Shown here: positions 46,589 to 58,600 of the stretch, piece by piece
Layout of the letters: each line of letters opens with the position of its first letter
How positions within the stretch are numbered: the stretch's first letter is position 1
DNA from: Ariolimax columbianus
Taxonomy: Eukaryota > Mollusca > Gastropoda > Stylommatophora > Arionidae
Assembly (NCBI GenBank): GCA_036924085.1
Contig: JAVGWX010000013.1
Span: 40,313,893-40,377,892, forward strand
Length of the DNA stretch: 64,000 nt
Direction: 5' to 3'
The notes under the pieces: model-generated
Databases searched by the model: none
Told to the model about the DNA's origin: nothing
What the model saw: the letters and a program-made list of their open reading frames with translations, nothing else
Translations under genes and position numbers: made by a program

Positions 46589-46654
46589 ATGGCACTAGCG
46601 AAGTTATTGGGATCTTTTATGAAATCTTTAAATCATCATCCACACCAGTCGCGT
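46589..46654 (+). CDS. MRPL4: MRPL4 exon 1, mitochondrial presequence
   Basis: 22 codons from ATG to CGT|gtatgt. Encodes [20 protein letters not shown] and SR: hydroxylated, basic and free of acidic residues. It joins in phase 0 to exon 2. Exon assignment rests on phase, donor quality, presequence character and position; no homology is expected here. Confidence 0.75.
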
Positions 46655-49600
46655 GTATGTATATTTGATATTTCATATGAAATTAGAATTAGATATTCTA
46701 TTCTATATTGAATATAGTATATTCTATGTTTTGTTAACTATTAACTATTGTTAACTAATAACCATGTACTATGTTTTAAAAGATTTTTATTATAGTTGAC
46801 TACTTCACTATCATTTAAAATATAATTATTAGAGATTAGTAAAATAATCATTTCTAACAACAAAATTTTAAATTGCAAACACAAGCTTTACAAGGTAACA
46901 CGGCTGGACAAGTAATACTAGTTACAGAAAAGAAGTAATTAAAGTAATTTATCCAGTTTCTTCTTCTTCTGCGTTCGTTCTCAATCTCCCGCTACCAAGT
47001 CCTGTACAGGTCTTCACAAGTAGCAGGATGTAGTCCGGAGAACTGAAGGCGTTGTGTTGCTAGTTTACAGCTTGACCGCGATATTTGCACCTTTCGTTCC
47101 GACACATCCGTCTTCAGCAGTTATCCAGTTTAATATACCACCTTATTACATGTATTTTTGTGTATGGTGTTTTAGTTTTAGACACTGGACAGCAAGTAAG
47201 ACTAACTAAACACTGTTTAGAGTGTTTACTTAGCCGAGTCACTATGAACAAGTGATTCTTGCATTCATAGAGGCCCTGGACCGGAAGCACTAAGCGTGCT
47301 TGAGACGGTGCACCACGATACTACTGGTAGTACTAGTGCAATAAGACGTCCTCAGTAAACGGACCACTATGGGCATGGGGATTTACACAATGTAGCAATG
47401 AGAGCACAATAGTACACTCTATGACTGTATAGTAAATTGTAATCTACAGGGGGGGGGGGGGGGGGGGGGGCTCAGTGGTCTCGGGGTAAGGTTTCCACTT
47501 CGGGTGCTGGAGATCACGGTGGAGACCATGATTTTTTTCACATGGCTCTTCTGGTAAAAATGATTTAATTTTCAATGGGATTCTGGTATTTTATTGGAAC
47601 ATGTCAAAATCCTCAAAGATGCCTTGGCACCACAGAACAAATGCAGTTGTACGGTTAAACACAGCATCACTTAATTGTGATCTATTTCTCATCAAAAAAG
47701 TCACACTGAAATCGCACACATTATATACAGTACTAAACTGTTCATAATTGATTTCAGAATGCAATGGAATATATATAAATATATGTTACAAATGGAGGTG
47801 AACATTTGCATATGAGGGGTTATAAATGCATAATCACTTGTTATTTTTTTTAATTATGGGGGGGGGGGGGGGGGGTGTGTGATCTCTCTTCTTTCCACAC
47901 AGTCTTGTTTCGTATTACTCTGTCCAACAATTGCACACGGGTCTTCAGGGTGAGGCCCTTCCATTACATTTTGGAAGGGCTGGCTTCTGAGAGCGCACAA
48001 ATCTAGCATAGGTACAAACAGACGCACATATGCATCCAAGCACTGGTTTATGCGTCTTATTATCGCCCAATTGACTAAGGTCTGGGGTGGAATAGGCACG
48101 GCTCCGCCATGAGAAACTAGTGAGACAACAACATAAAATTTAAAAAATTAAATTTAAAAAAATAAATTATAAAACAAAATTGTCCTCTCGTTAACACAAA
48201 ATTAAGCCAAAACATTTAAAAAAATAATGACTTTCTATTGACAGTGATCCACAAGGTAAGATGTTCTAAAGTTAAAGCTAATTTGATGCAGTTGTTTCAC
48301 AGTATTCAGTTGAAAAAAAGCTCTAATCAACATTTACGAGAATGTTTACAATATACGCACAACTAGAAAGAATGTTCCTTCTGTATTCAAAATATATATA
48401 CATGTTTATATTATACACACTAGCATGACTGCAGGATCTTGAACCTTTACATAATTTTATAACTGTTACTGCCATTGCTTGAGAAAAAAATATGACACCA
48501 CCCCCTTGTCAATAGATTTTGTTTCACTTTCATTGCTCGACTTAGAACCAAGTATCAAGAAATATAAATGTTGCTTTCATAACAATCTTTATCTTCATCA
48601 TGTTTTCAATTAAATTAAACCCACGCTAACTCTTCCGGAAATTAAAAGTACAAAATCTTGACTTGTCAAGAACCAAAATGAAACATTTAGGAGAATTAGG
48701 AATGGGAAAATATGTGATTCTGTGAACACTGGAGTTTCTGTAAAATTCAGAAAGCCGATACGATACATCGGCGAGTGAGAGTGAATGAGTTAAATAATAG
48801 TAAAATGTAAAAAGAATTGAGCGTAGTCATTATTACATATATTATATATACATATATATACGAGACGTGTTCAAATTAAACCGGACCTAACTGCATCAAG
48901 TGAACATATGCACGATGACGTCACTGCTGGTGTAAGCAACACATACCAACCATCAAGATTGCAAAATTTAATTATCCTCCGACATAGTTTCCTCAGCGGA
49001 CTGTTGAAAATATGGCGGGTGTGATACGGAATCCGTCCAGAATTGATTAGCGAGCGGTGATTCAGTTTCTAACAGCTGAAGGATGTTGAACCAGTTTACA
49101 TTCATTGCAGAATGCAGGCAGTGTAAGGTGACAAAAGTGTGTCGAAGACAACGATGAAGAACTGGACAACGATGTTTAAAGAATGACGAAGGTTGACGAA
49201 AGATCTTCCGAGACCAGGTCAGGCACATATTGTTGCGTCAGAAGAGGCCATCGCCAAAATTGGTGCAGTAATTAGGGTGGGCCTTCGCCGGAGTGTATGT
49301 ATAGATATATATAAAGCGAAAAAGAAAATCGCAGAAATCTTAAAGGGGCTGAATATAAAACAAAACTGGATAGTAAACATTTGCAGTCACACAATGGTTT
49401 CTGATGTCCACCCAACCTAAAATATTGGGTACCAGAATAATCTGGGTATAGGTATAGGAAATTAGTATACTTTGGGCCACTTCAAATGTCACAATAGCCT
49501 AGAAAGAATGATCCTGGAGGGTATGCTGGCCAGAGATTGTCTTACAGCTCGGCTGTCATGAGATCAATGTTCTGCAAAGGTCATGCCATGTGATGATTAT

Positions 49601-52600
49601 ATTTATATTATAATGTTCTACTTGCAGCTTTATGTGACAACCGGCGCACGATTATACAATGCTTCCGAATCCTCTGAGGTACATAGAACAAACGCAGAAC
49701 CAGAAGATACTGAAAAAGGTGTGTACCAGCATTTGTTTTTGTTTGCTCATTTTCCTACCCATTTTGTGTACATCTATAAACATTCTTCTGACAATGATAT
49801 TACCCAAAATACTTTGCAGTTGACAGGGGTGTATCTTTGCTGAAAAAAATGTGAACCTTCAAAACAGACTAATAATCATGAGGAAACTTGCTGGCACAAG
49901 CTGGGGAGTAGACGAAAGAATACTGAAGAAACTGTACACTGGAAGAGTGAGACCAGTTCTCGAGTATGGCACTGCGGCATGGGCAACAGCAGCAAAGACG
50001 AGCTTTGATAAAATTAGCAAACTTCAAAACCAAGCCATGAGAGTTATAACAGGAGGCATGAAGTCAACGCCAATTGTAGAACTTGAAAAGATTAAAAATC
50101 TGCAATCCATGACCAACAGAAGAGACTGCAGAGCCCAGGAGCAAGCAGAGAAACTCAGAAGACTGATAGACCATCCAATGCATCAGAGACTAAATAGATT
50201 TGGAAAAGGGAAACTAAAGCGGAGAAACTTTGCAGAAATAGCCAAAGCAAAGATGAGCGAAGACCCTATGAACACCATAACAACACCAGAGGTGGTAGAA
50301 AATATACCAGGTATTGAAAACAAGAACAGCCAAACTGAAAAAGGAAGAAGAGACATAACCCTGAGCTACATAGAAAACTACCCAAGCATAGACTGGACCC
50401 ATGCATACACCTACGGTTCTGTAACAAACACAACACAGAACGGAGGGGCAAGGGTATTCCTGAGCCTACCAAATGGTAGAAAAATAACACTGTCAATGGC
50501 AACTGGAAAATTCTTAAGCAATTTGAGAGCGGAGGCAGAGGCACTGAAGGCTGCAATAGAAGCAATGCTGACAGGCGAAAGCAGTGAAAGCCAGATAGTC
50601 CTGTTTACAGATGCTTCTGGCCGTGGTTACAGCACTAAAAAGCCAGAAAAATACTGAACTTAATGATTTAAGAGCAGTACTCTGTCAACTATGCCAGCAG
50701 TCCGCACCAAAAAGAGTAGTGGTACAGTGGGTTCCATCCCACTGTAACATTCAAGACAACGAGGAGGCAGACAGACTGGCAAAAGAAGGTGCAAGATTAC
50801 CACAACCAGATTCTAGTGTGACCTACGAAGAGTCCAAAAGGTTTATTAAGGCCAGATACATGGCCAAATGGGAAACAGAGCATACTGACTACACAAAAAA
50901 TGCCTATTGCCAGTTGAACAGAAGAGAGCAGGTCGTGGTCTTCACACTCCGCACAGGCCACAACAGACTGAGGTACCATCTATTCAATAAACTGGAGATA
51001 GGTGGCACTGACAAATGCACCTGTGGTACAGAGAAAATGATCGTTGAACATCTGCTGCACAATTGCCTGACATACGAGAACCAGAGAAAGCACATGTGGC
51101 CATCACCAGTGCCAACACTAGACAAGCTCTATGGCAGTGTCGGCAGCCTCAGGATGACAGCTGCTTTCTTCGAACAAATTCAAGTTGATGTCTGACACGA
51201 AGAAGAAGAAGAAAACAGACTAATAAAAACTGACAATATTTAAATGAGTTAATGGGATACACACATTTTGTTGTCATTAAATCAAATCAAGCTGCCAATG
51301 CCAGTAACTAATTGCCCATTCAATCTGTGATGGTTTAAGAACAACAAACTGGCATATGTTTTACATTTTTTTATAATTAAATTATGTTTGCAATTATTTA
51401 ACTGTTCATTTTGCTTCAGTGCCTGATGCATTGGAAACACCTCTGATGACATCAAGGACTCTCAGATTTCCTGTGGACCATACTCATCCTCGTATTGCAT
51501 GGATTGACTCTCTGAATACAGTTAAGGGCACCAAACTTGGCATGGTTGATCTTCATCCTGATGTTTTTGCTGTTTATCCGAGGTAGATTCTTCTTTTCAA
51601 AGTAAAGAAATGAAATTTATTACAATTGTCCAACCATTTTACTTCCAATTAAAGCATAGCCTGTTGTTGTTTAATGCCTACAATGAGTAAGTTTACTCTT
51701 TTGTGCAGAGAGGAAGACTAATGTCTGGTCAGGCAAAATATACTGGCCAATATCCTCACCTCACTGCCTTTCTTAGAAACTGGCTGTTTTCATAGCAGCC
51801 TGGCTAATAAGGTGAGGGATCAACTTGATCCTCGTAGTAGTGAGCAACACGCAGATGAATCCAAGCATAGCAGAACTGCCTGTATGACCCCGGTCCACCT
51901 TCATCAGCGCGCTCGGGATGTGAAGAAAGCTACTACAACCTGTCACTTAACTTCCTTTTCAGGGCGCACAAAAGAGTAACCTACTCATTGTGGGCATTCG
52001 CAAACAACTCTTTTGTGAGCCTTGAAAAGGATGTTAGGTGGTGGGTTGTAGTATCTTTCTTCACATCCTGATCGTGCTGATGAAGATGGACCGTGGTTGT
52101 GCTATGCTTGGCTTCATCTGCGTGGCGATCACTAATGTGGGGATCACACCGATCTACATCTCGTCAGCCCATCTCCTGAAAACAGAAGAGAGATTGTGGT
52201 CTTGATCAGTGACACGGATCACAACCAAAGGTGTTGGGTTCGATTCCCATCACAGCACCGGCCGTTACCCCGGGGAAGTAAACCCTTAGAAAATGCAGGA
52301 GGAAACAGGCCCTGACATAAAATGCATGCTGAAGTCGGATGCACTGGGCCGACAGGCGCAAAATAAAAACCACAGTGCAACGCAGACAGCCTTGGGGAAT
52401 ATATAAATAAGGCAACGCAAAAAAAATAAAAATATTCCAGAATTGAATGTCTTGTTTCAAGTTGTTATGTTTTAGATAAGGCTAACCATTTGCATTAAGA
52501 TTAAATATCATTGTTGAATATGTAATTCCCTTCCAGTGCAAGTAACTGGGTACTGTTATTTAACCGTATTCACCCTACATTAAAAATTGGCGCAAATTTA

Positions 52601-55600
52601 ATCTGCGACTACATTTTTCAGCACGTCATGTTTTACCAAGGCTATTGACTTTGAGAACCTGTAACCTTTTTTTTTTTTTTTTTTTTTTTGGTCTATAGAT
52701 GTAATTTGTTTGTGTGTAGAGACATAAATTAATAAATAACTTGTTGGTGTTTTTGTTGTGTATGTGTTAGTTTCTGAGATACAAGTAGATGAAGCCCACA
52801 CACTCCCTATTTTAGTAGTTTTTTTTTTCTTTATCCCTGCTCTTTACACTTTATCAAAAGCTTTGTCCATATCTACCCAGACTACCAGTATGTTTCTTTC
52901 TTTTCTCTTGTGGGATGTGTGTTAGTTGGTCCTTCGTTAACCTGTGTTGTCTGAAGCCAGCTTGTTTTGGTAAAATCCAGTTGTTTTTTTTCTATCAAAA
53001 TGCCATATGTCATTTGCCAGTCTTTCCAACAGTTTACCTGTGCAGCTAAGCAAACTAATGGGTCTGTAACTGTCAAGTTTTGTTCTGTCTTTGCCTGTTT
53101 TAATATAGGAATCATGGTTGCTTTCTTCCACAATTGTGGCACTGTCTTATCTTTCAAGCTTAGCTTACATTTATGCTTTCTATTAGTTTCTTTTGACCTT
53201 TGTGTTCATTGTTTTTTAACATTTCATTTGTAATTTCATCTTATACTGGAGATTTCTGTTGTATTTTGTGTGTGTGCTTTAGAGCATCTTCTAACTCTTG
53301 CTGAGTAAATTTTGTCATTATGTGCTTTTCTGCTTTTCATTGTATGTCATTTTTCGTATCTTCTATTCCTTTTGTTTCTTTTGCTAATCATGTTGTATTT
53401 TTCAATAAATATATTTGATGTATGCTTTTCTTTCATCAGATTACCATTTTCTTCTAGGGAGATACATGGTGTTTTTATGGTTTCATTGTTCAGTGACTTT
53501 GCAAGTTTCCATACTTTTCATACCATTTTTATTTTAGGTCGAGGCTTTCAGTTTTTTCTTTCCAGCTGTTTCTTGTTGCCTCATTCATAGTCTTTTTCTA
53601 CTTTTCTGCGGCTTTCTTTAGTTGAATATTGCTTTTCAGGCTTTGGTCGGCTTCTGCTAATTCTCTGGCAGTCAATAGTTTCTGTATAAGTTTTTGTTTT
53701 CTCTTTTATGACTATATTTCTTATGTATTCAGTGAATACTAAGTTACCTTCATAGCCTCACAAACGATTGTGTAACCAGCTTTTTTTCCCTTGCAGAATT
53801 GACATACTCCATAAAAATATCCATTGGCAAAAAATGTACAGACACATTGTAAGTAATTTATACTTCAAGATGTATAAATATCTAATTAATTTTAAAATGT
53901 CAAATTAAATGCGGCCAATAACATGGCTCCTGTCAAACAGAGAATTACCATTTGATGAGGTAGAGAGCATCATAAACAAGATAAGTAGTTCAGATGAGAA
54001 TGGAAAAACCAAGATACAAAAGGCAAGAGTAACCACTATTGTCTGACACAGCGCATTTCATTCTTCGGACTACATCCTGCTGCTTGCAAAGCCCTGTTCA
54101 GGACTTGGTAGCGGGAGATTGAGAACGAATGCAGAAGAAACTCTAAAATGGTCCAAATGCATACCAAGCTAAGGATCTTTAACTCCAGTGTGAAGTCAGT
54201 GCTTCTATATGGAGGATCAAACTTAATGCTAAGAGATTACATGGATTTATCAATAAATCCCTGAGAAAGATTCTGGGCCTGCAGTGATTCAACAAGTTCA
54301 CAATCTAAACCAAATCCGAGTAAAACCCATGTATGTGCCTTCCACCTCAGAAACAGAGAGACAAAAAGAAAACTTCAGATTGGGTGGCAAGGGCAGGACC
54401 TTGAACACTGCACAGCTCCCAAATATCTAGGCGTAAAGTTAGACAGCACATTGTCCTACATAACGCATTGCCAGGAAGCAAAGCGTAAGATACGCACAAG
54501 AAATAATATCATCTGAATACTGACCGGGACAACATCGGTCTTTGGACATCTGCACTTGCCTTGTATTTTTCGGTACCTGAGTATGCTGTGCCAGTCTGGA
54601 AAAACTCTGTTGATACAGCAATAAATGAGGCGGGTCGGATAGTATCAGGGTACCTAAAACCCACCCCCATTGATCAAATATACCCCGTAATTAGCATAGC
54701 ACCACCCGAGATTCGATGAAGTGTTGCAGCAGAAATTGAACAAGAAAAACAGGAGCATGACCCAAGGCACCCAATGTTTGGACATCAGGTACAGAGCACA
54801 AGACTCAAATCCAGACATAGCTTCTTAAAATCAACACAGCCCATACATACAAACCCTGAAAGTCGCCGTATCAAGAGATGGTACGAATTGATACAGACCC
54901 CAGAGATGGAACTTCGGGAGGAACCTGCCCTAGGACATCATCTACCATACACAACATGGAAGTTGCTGAACAGGCTCTGAACTGGTGTATGACGGTGCAA
55001 GAGGAATATGAAATGTTGGGGATACACAGATGATGGCACGTGTGATTGTGGTGCAATACAGGACCCAGACCACCTGATGACCTGCCCCAACCTCCAGGAA
55101 ACATGCAGTACATGTGACAAGCTGGAGACAAATGACAAGGCAATTCATGTGTACTGGATGCATACTGTATAAAGTGGTGCTTGGACACAGAAAGAAGAAG
55201 AATAATCTAAAGCTTATGGAAAAGAACAGGACATAGACAGATGGAACAGTAAATCGTTGGAAGAAAATAGCGCTGGATAGGCCACACTGAACCGCCAGGG
55301 GAAAAGATGCAAAGGAAGGCCAAAGTACACATGGGGCAGAGACCTAGATGCAGATACAAGAAAAACAGGAAGAAGCTGGGAAAAATAGCACCATTCCAGT
55401 TTATTTGAAGAGGGCTGATTGATGGTTTGTGCACCCCAAGATGATAAGAGCGAAGAAGAAGAAATATTCTCTAACCCTTACTATCTTTATAGTTTAGATT
55501 AGTTAGATATTTTCATAAGTGATGTCCTTGACCTTTTCAACCCTGGCCACCGGTTCATCAGATCCCATTCCTCTATGCCCCTGAGGAAATACACACATGG

Positions 55601-58600
55601 TAGACATCCGAGGAAAAATATTTACTATGACAAACAACTATGTACTCTAATTTCATTATTCTATCTCAAATTGACTGACCTGATTCATCTCCAATGTTTC
55701 TACTTGTTATGCCAGTAAATTGTTGAATATATTTATTGAAGACCATCTTGTATCAAATGTTTTTGATACATTATGTCTAATATATTTACCCTCCAAACTC
55801 CAAACCTTAGTCTGATCCTCCAAAGGACAGGAACGGGTCTAGCTTGCTCGCATGTGTCATTCAAATAATCACTTGTCTTTATCAAAATAAAAACCATCTA
55901 AATCCAATTTATCAGCCTCAAATCCCTGAGAACACTTTCAACGGCCTGTTCTGTCGTTAGACTTTTTGGATGGCCATTTCCAGTTTTCAAAACTACTTAC
56001 TATCACGAAAATCACAAATTCATCGACACAGTTCCATATTTCGTGGATGCTGTCACATTTTCTATCTATCTCTGGAAATGGGTGTACTGTGTAGGCACCA
56101 CAATATTATGGCCAAAATCTAAGCAGCACAGCCTGAAATACGTCTTAGAATAATGGCCCACCCACCGTACTGATTCATGGATGGCTTGGGGAGTGGGCTA
56201 TTTACACACACACCAGAGCAACAGTGTCACATGCTCAAAAGGTTAACCACTGATAAAGAAGTTTTTGGTTATAACTTACATTTTATACCTGTTCCTTTCT
56301 ATAAACTGACTTGTTCATATTTATATTATGAACTTACTGCAGAAAAAAAAAGCTTGAATCACAGTATCCAAGGGTACTGGGTTTGATTTCTGTTATTGAC
56401 AGTTGTAAATTGGTACCTCACTTATTGTTAACGAAGAAGGAGCATAAACAAGATTTGGCCTCGTACAGTGAAGGCTCTAACACTTAACCCTTGGCAGAAG
56501 TGTTTGCTTGACCTTTACTTATATGGAACCAGTCAACTGCAAAACACATGCACATTTCTCAACCAGACATTGACTGCTAAGGCAAAATAAAAACATCAGA
56601 TTGCTATCCCAAAAAAACATCTATCCTTACAGTGGATTCTGGCCAACTGTGGAATCCTTGGAAACGAGAAACTTAGATGAGCTTGCAAAATCCATAAGTG
56701 GCGGCTCACAGACTTGCCATTCACAGAGCTTTAAAGAAACAAAGACACTCATCAAACGATCCATGAGGAAGGAATGGAGAGACCAGCAAAGAAAATACTA
56801 GCTGGAAAAAGACAGCATAGACAAACTTTGCAGAGAAAGGCAGACAAAGATCTTGTCGAGCATGGTCGCTTCACTCTGCCAGACTGCCTCTCTTTGGTTT
56901 GTATAAGTAGGGCCTATCCAATAAGTGACACAGATCTGTATCCACACAAAAGCAATTAACTATATTTTTTTTATTTTAAATAGTAAAAATCTAGTTGACA
57001 CACACCATGTGGCATACTGTAAATGTAATATTGGATCCATATTTTCTTGGCTAACAGCACACTAGAGGTGAATTATATATTTTGATTTTAATCCAAAGAA
57101 TTACAGTTTTGAACCTTCCCGAGCTGAGATGCCAGGAGGGGGGAGGAAGCCGTGGCCTCAAAAAGGGTTAGGCAAGGCTCGACATGGAAGTTGTAGATCA
57201 CCATTGTGGATAAAAGGTTAGCTTGTCAGTTTATACAGAAAAATAACATTTAAAATAAACACATGGCATTTGTGGCACTGTGCTAAAGATTGTTTGCAGC
57301 AAGTGCTTTGTTCTTCTTCAATCCATGACTAAGGACTGAAGAAGCAGTTAGGGTGTATCACACCTGATATTGTCTTGCAGGGCAGCAACAAGCTCTATCC
57401 ACTTTGCATGGTCTGCGGTCATCTTTTGTATGGTGTACCATCCCTGAGTGGTCTGCAGGAGTCTTGTGTATGACAAGGACAAGAATAGAACCACTGCCCC
57501 ACAGAGAACATATCGTAAGAGGCGACTAACTGTTTGACATGACATAACACCGGCCATGGTTAGGTGGTTTGTTAAGAGCAGCATATCTGCCGAAGATGGA
57601 TGTGTCGGACCGAAAGGTGCAAATATCGCAGTCAAACTGTAAACTAGTGACACAACGCGTTCTGTTCTCTGGACTACATCCTGCTACTTGCAAAGTCCTG
57701 TTTAGGACTTAGTAGCTGGAGACTTAGAACGAACACAGAAGAAGAAGAAGAGCAGCATAGATGGCACCTAACAGGCTGTGGGTCTACTTTGCTCTAGTTT
57801 TTAGTCTATCAACATGGACTTACATCGCAGCGGAATAATAAACTGCTGGAGCCTAGCCCGCTAAGCAGAAAATCCTCCTCCCGGCTACATCCAGGTCACA
57901 CTAGAGCTGAGACCTGCACAGCGTCATCTGCCTCTGTAGATGTACAGGAGGACTTAGACAGGATTGGATAGCAGGTCTCATGCCCAACCCTCTGTGGCCG
58001 CATTTTGTGGCCTATCTGGTAGCTTAGCCTTACTATTCTTTGCTTTTTGAGTCCCTGGTAATCAAAGCATGAAAATAAACATGGTGCGTTGCACTACGGT
58101 TTTTATTTTGCGCCAGTTGACCCAGTGCATTCGACTTCGGCATGCATTTTATGTAAGGGTCTGCTTCCTTCTGCATTTGTTAAGGGTTTTCTTCCCCAGG
58201 GTAACGGCTGGTGCTGTGATGGGGAGCGAACCCAGCACCTTCAGATTGTGAGCCGTGTCACTTGACCACTAGCCCACGCAGTCCCCAGAAGATCAATGAA
58301 GGATGCTGAGATGTAGTTTTACATAAGAATTCAAAGAATTTGTTCGATAGCTGAGAAGAAAGGCAGTGAGGGCAAAAGTAGCTGATTATACACAGAAAGG
58401 GGGGACGGCGTGGGCTAGTGGATACATAACACAGCTCACAATCCAAAGGTGCTGGGTTCGATCCCCATCACAGCACCGGCCGTTACCCCGGGAAAGCAAC
58501 CCCTTAGAAAATGCAGGAGGAAGCAGACCCTTACATAAAATGCATGCTGAAGTCGTATGCACTGGGCCGACAGGCGCAAAATAAAAACCACAGTGCAACT

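Noticed and set aside
49851..51195. A host gene with RNase H domain.
   Set aside because: RT thumb plus RNase H plus Cys/His knuckle, GAA tail and 14-bp target duplications show it is a LINE insertion in an MRPL4 intron.
57106..57112. Alternative acceptor attacag at 57100-57106 for MRPL4 exon 5.
   Set aside because: Using it puts TTT TGA in frame after exon 4. The AG ending at 57098 keeps the frame and gives the expected residues before RAEM.
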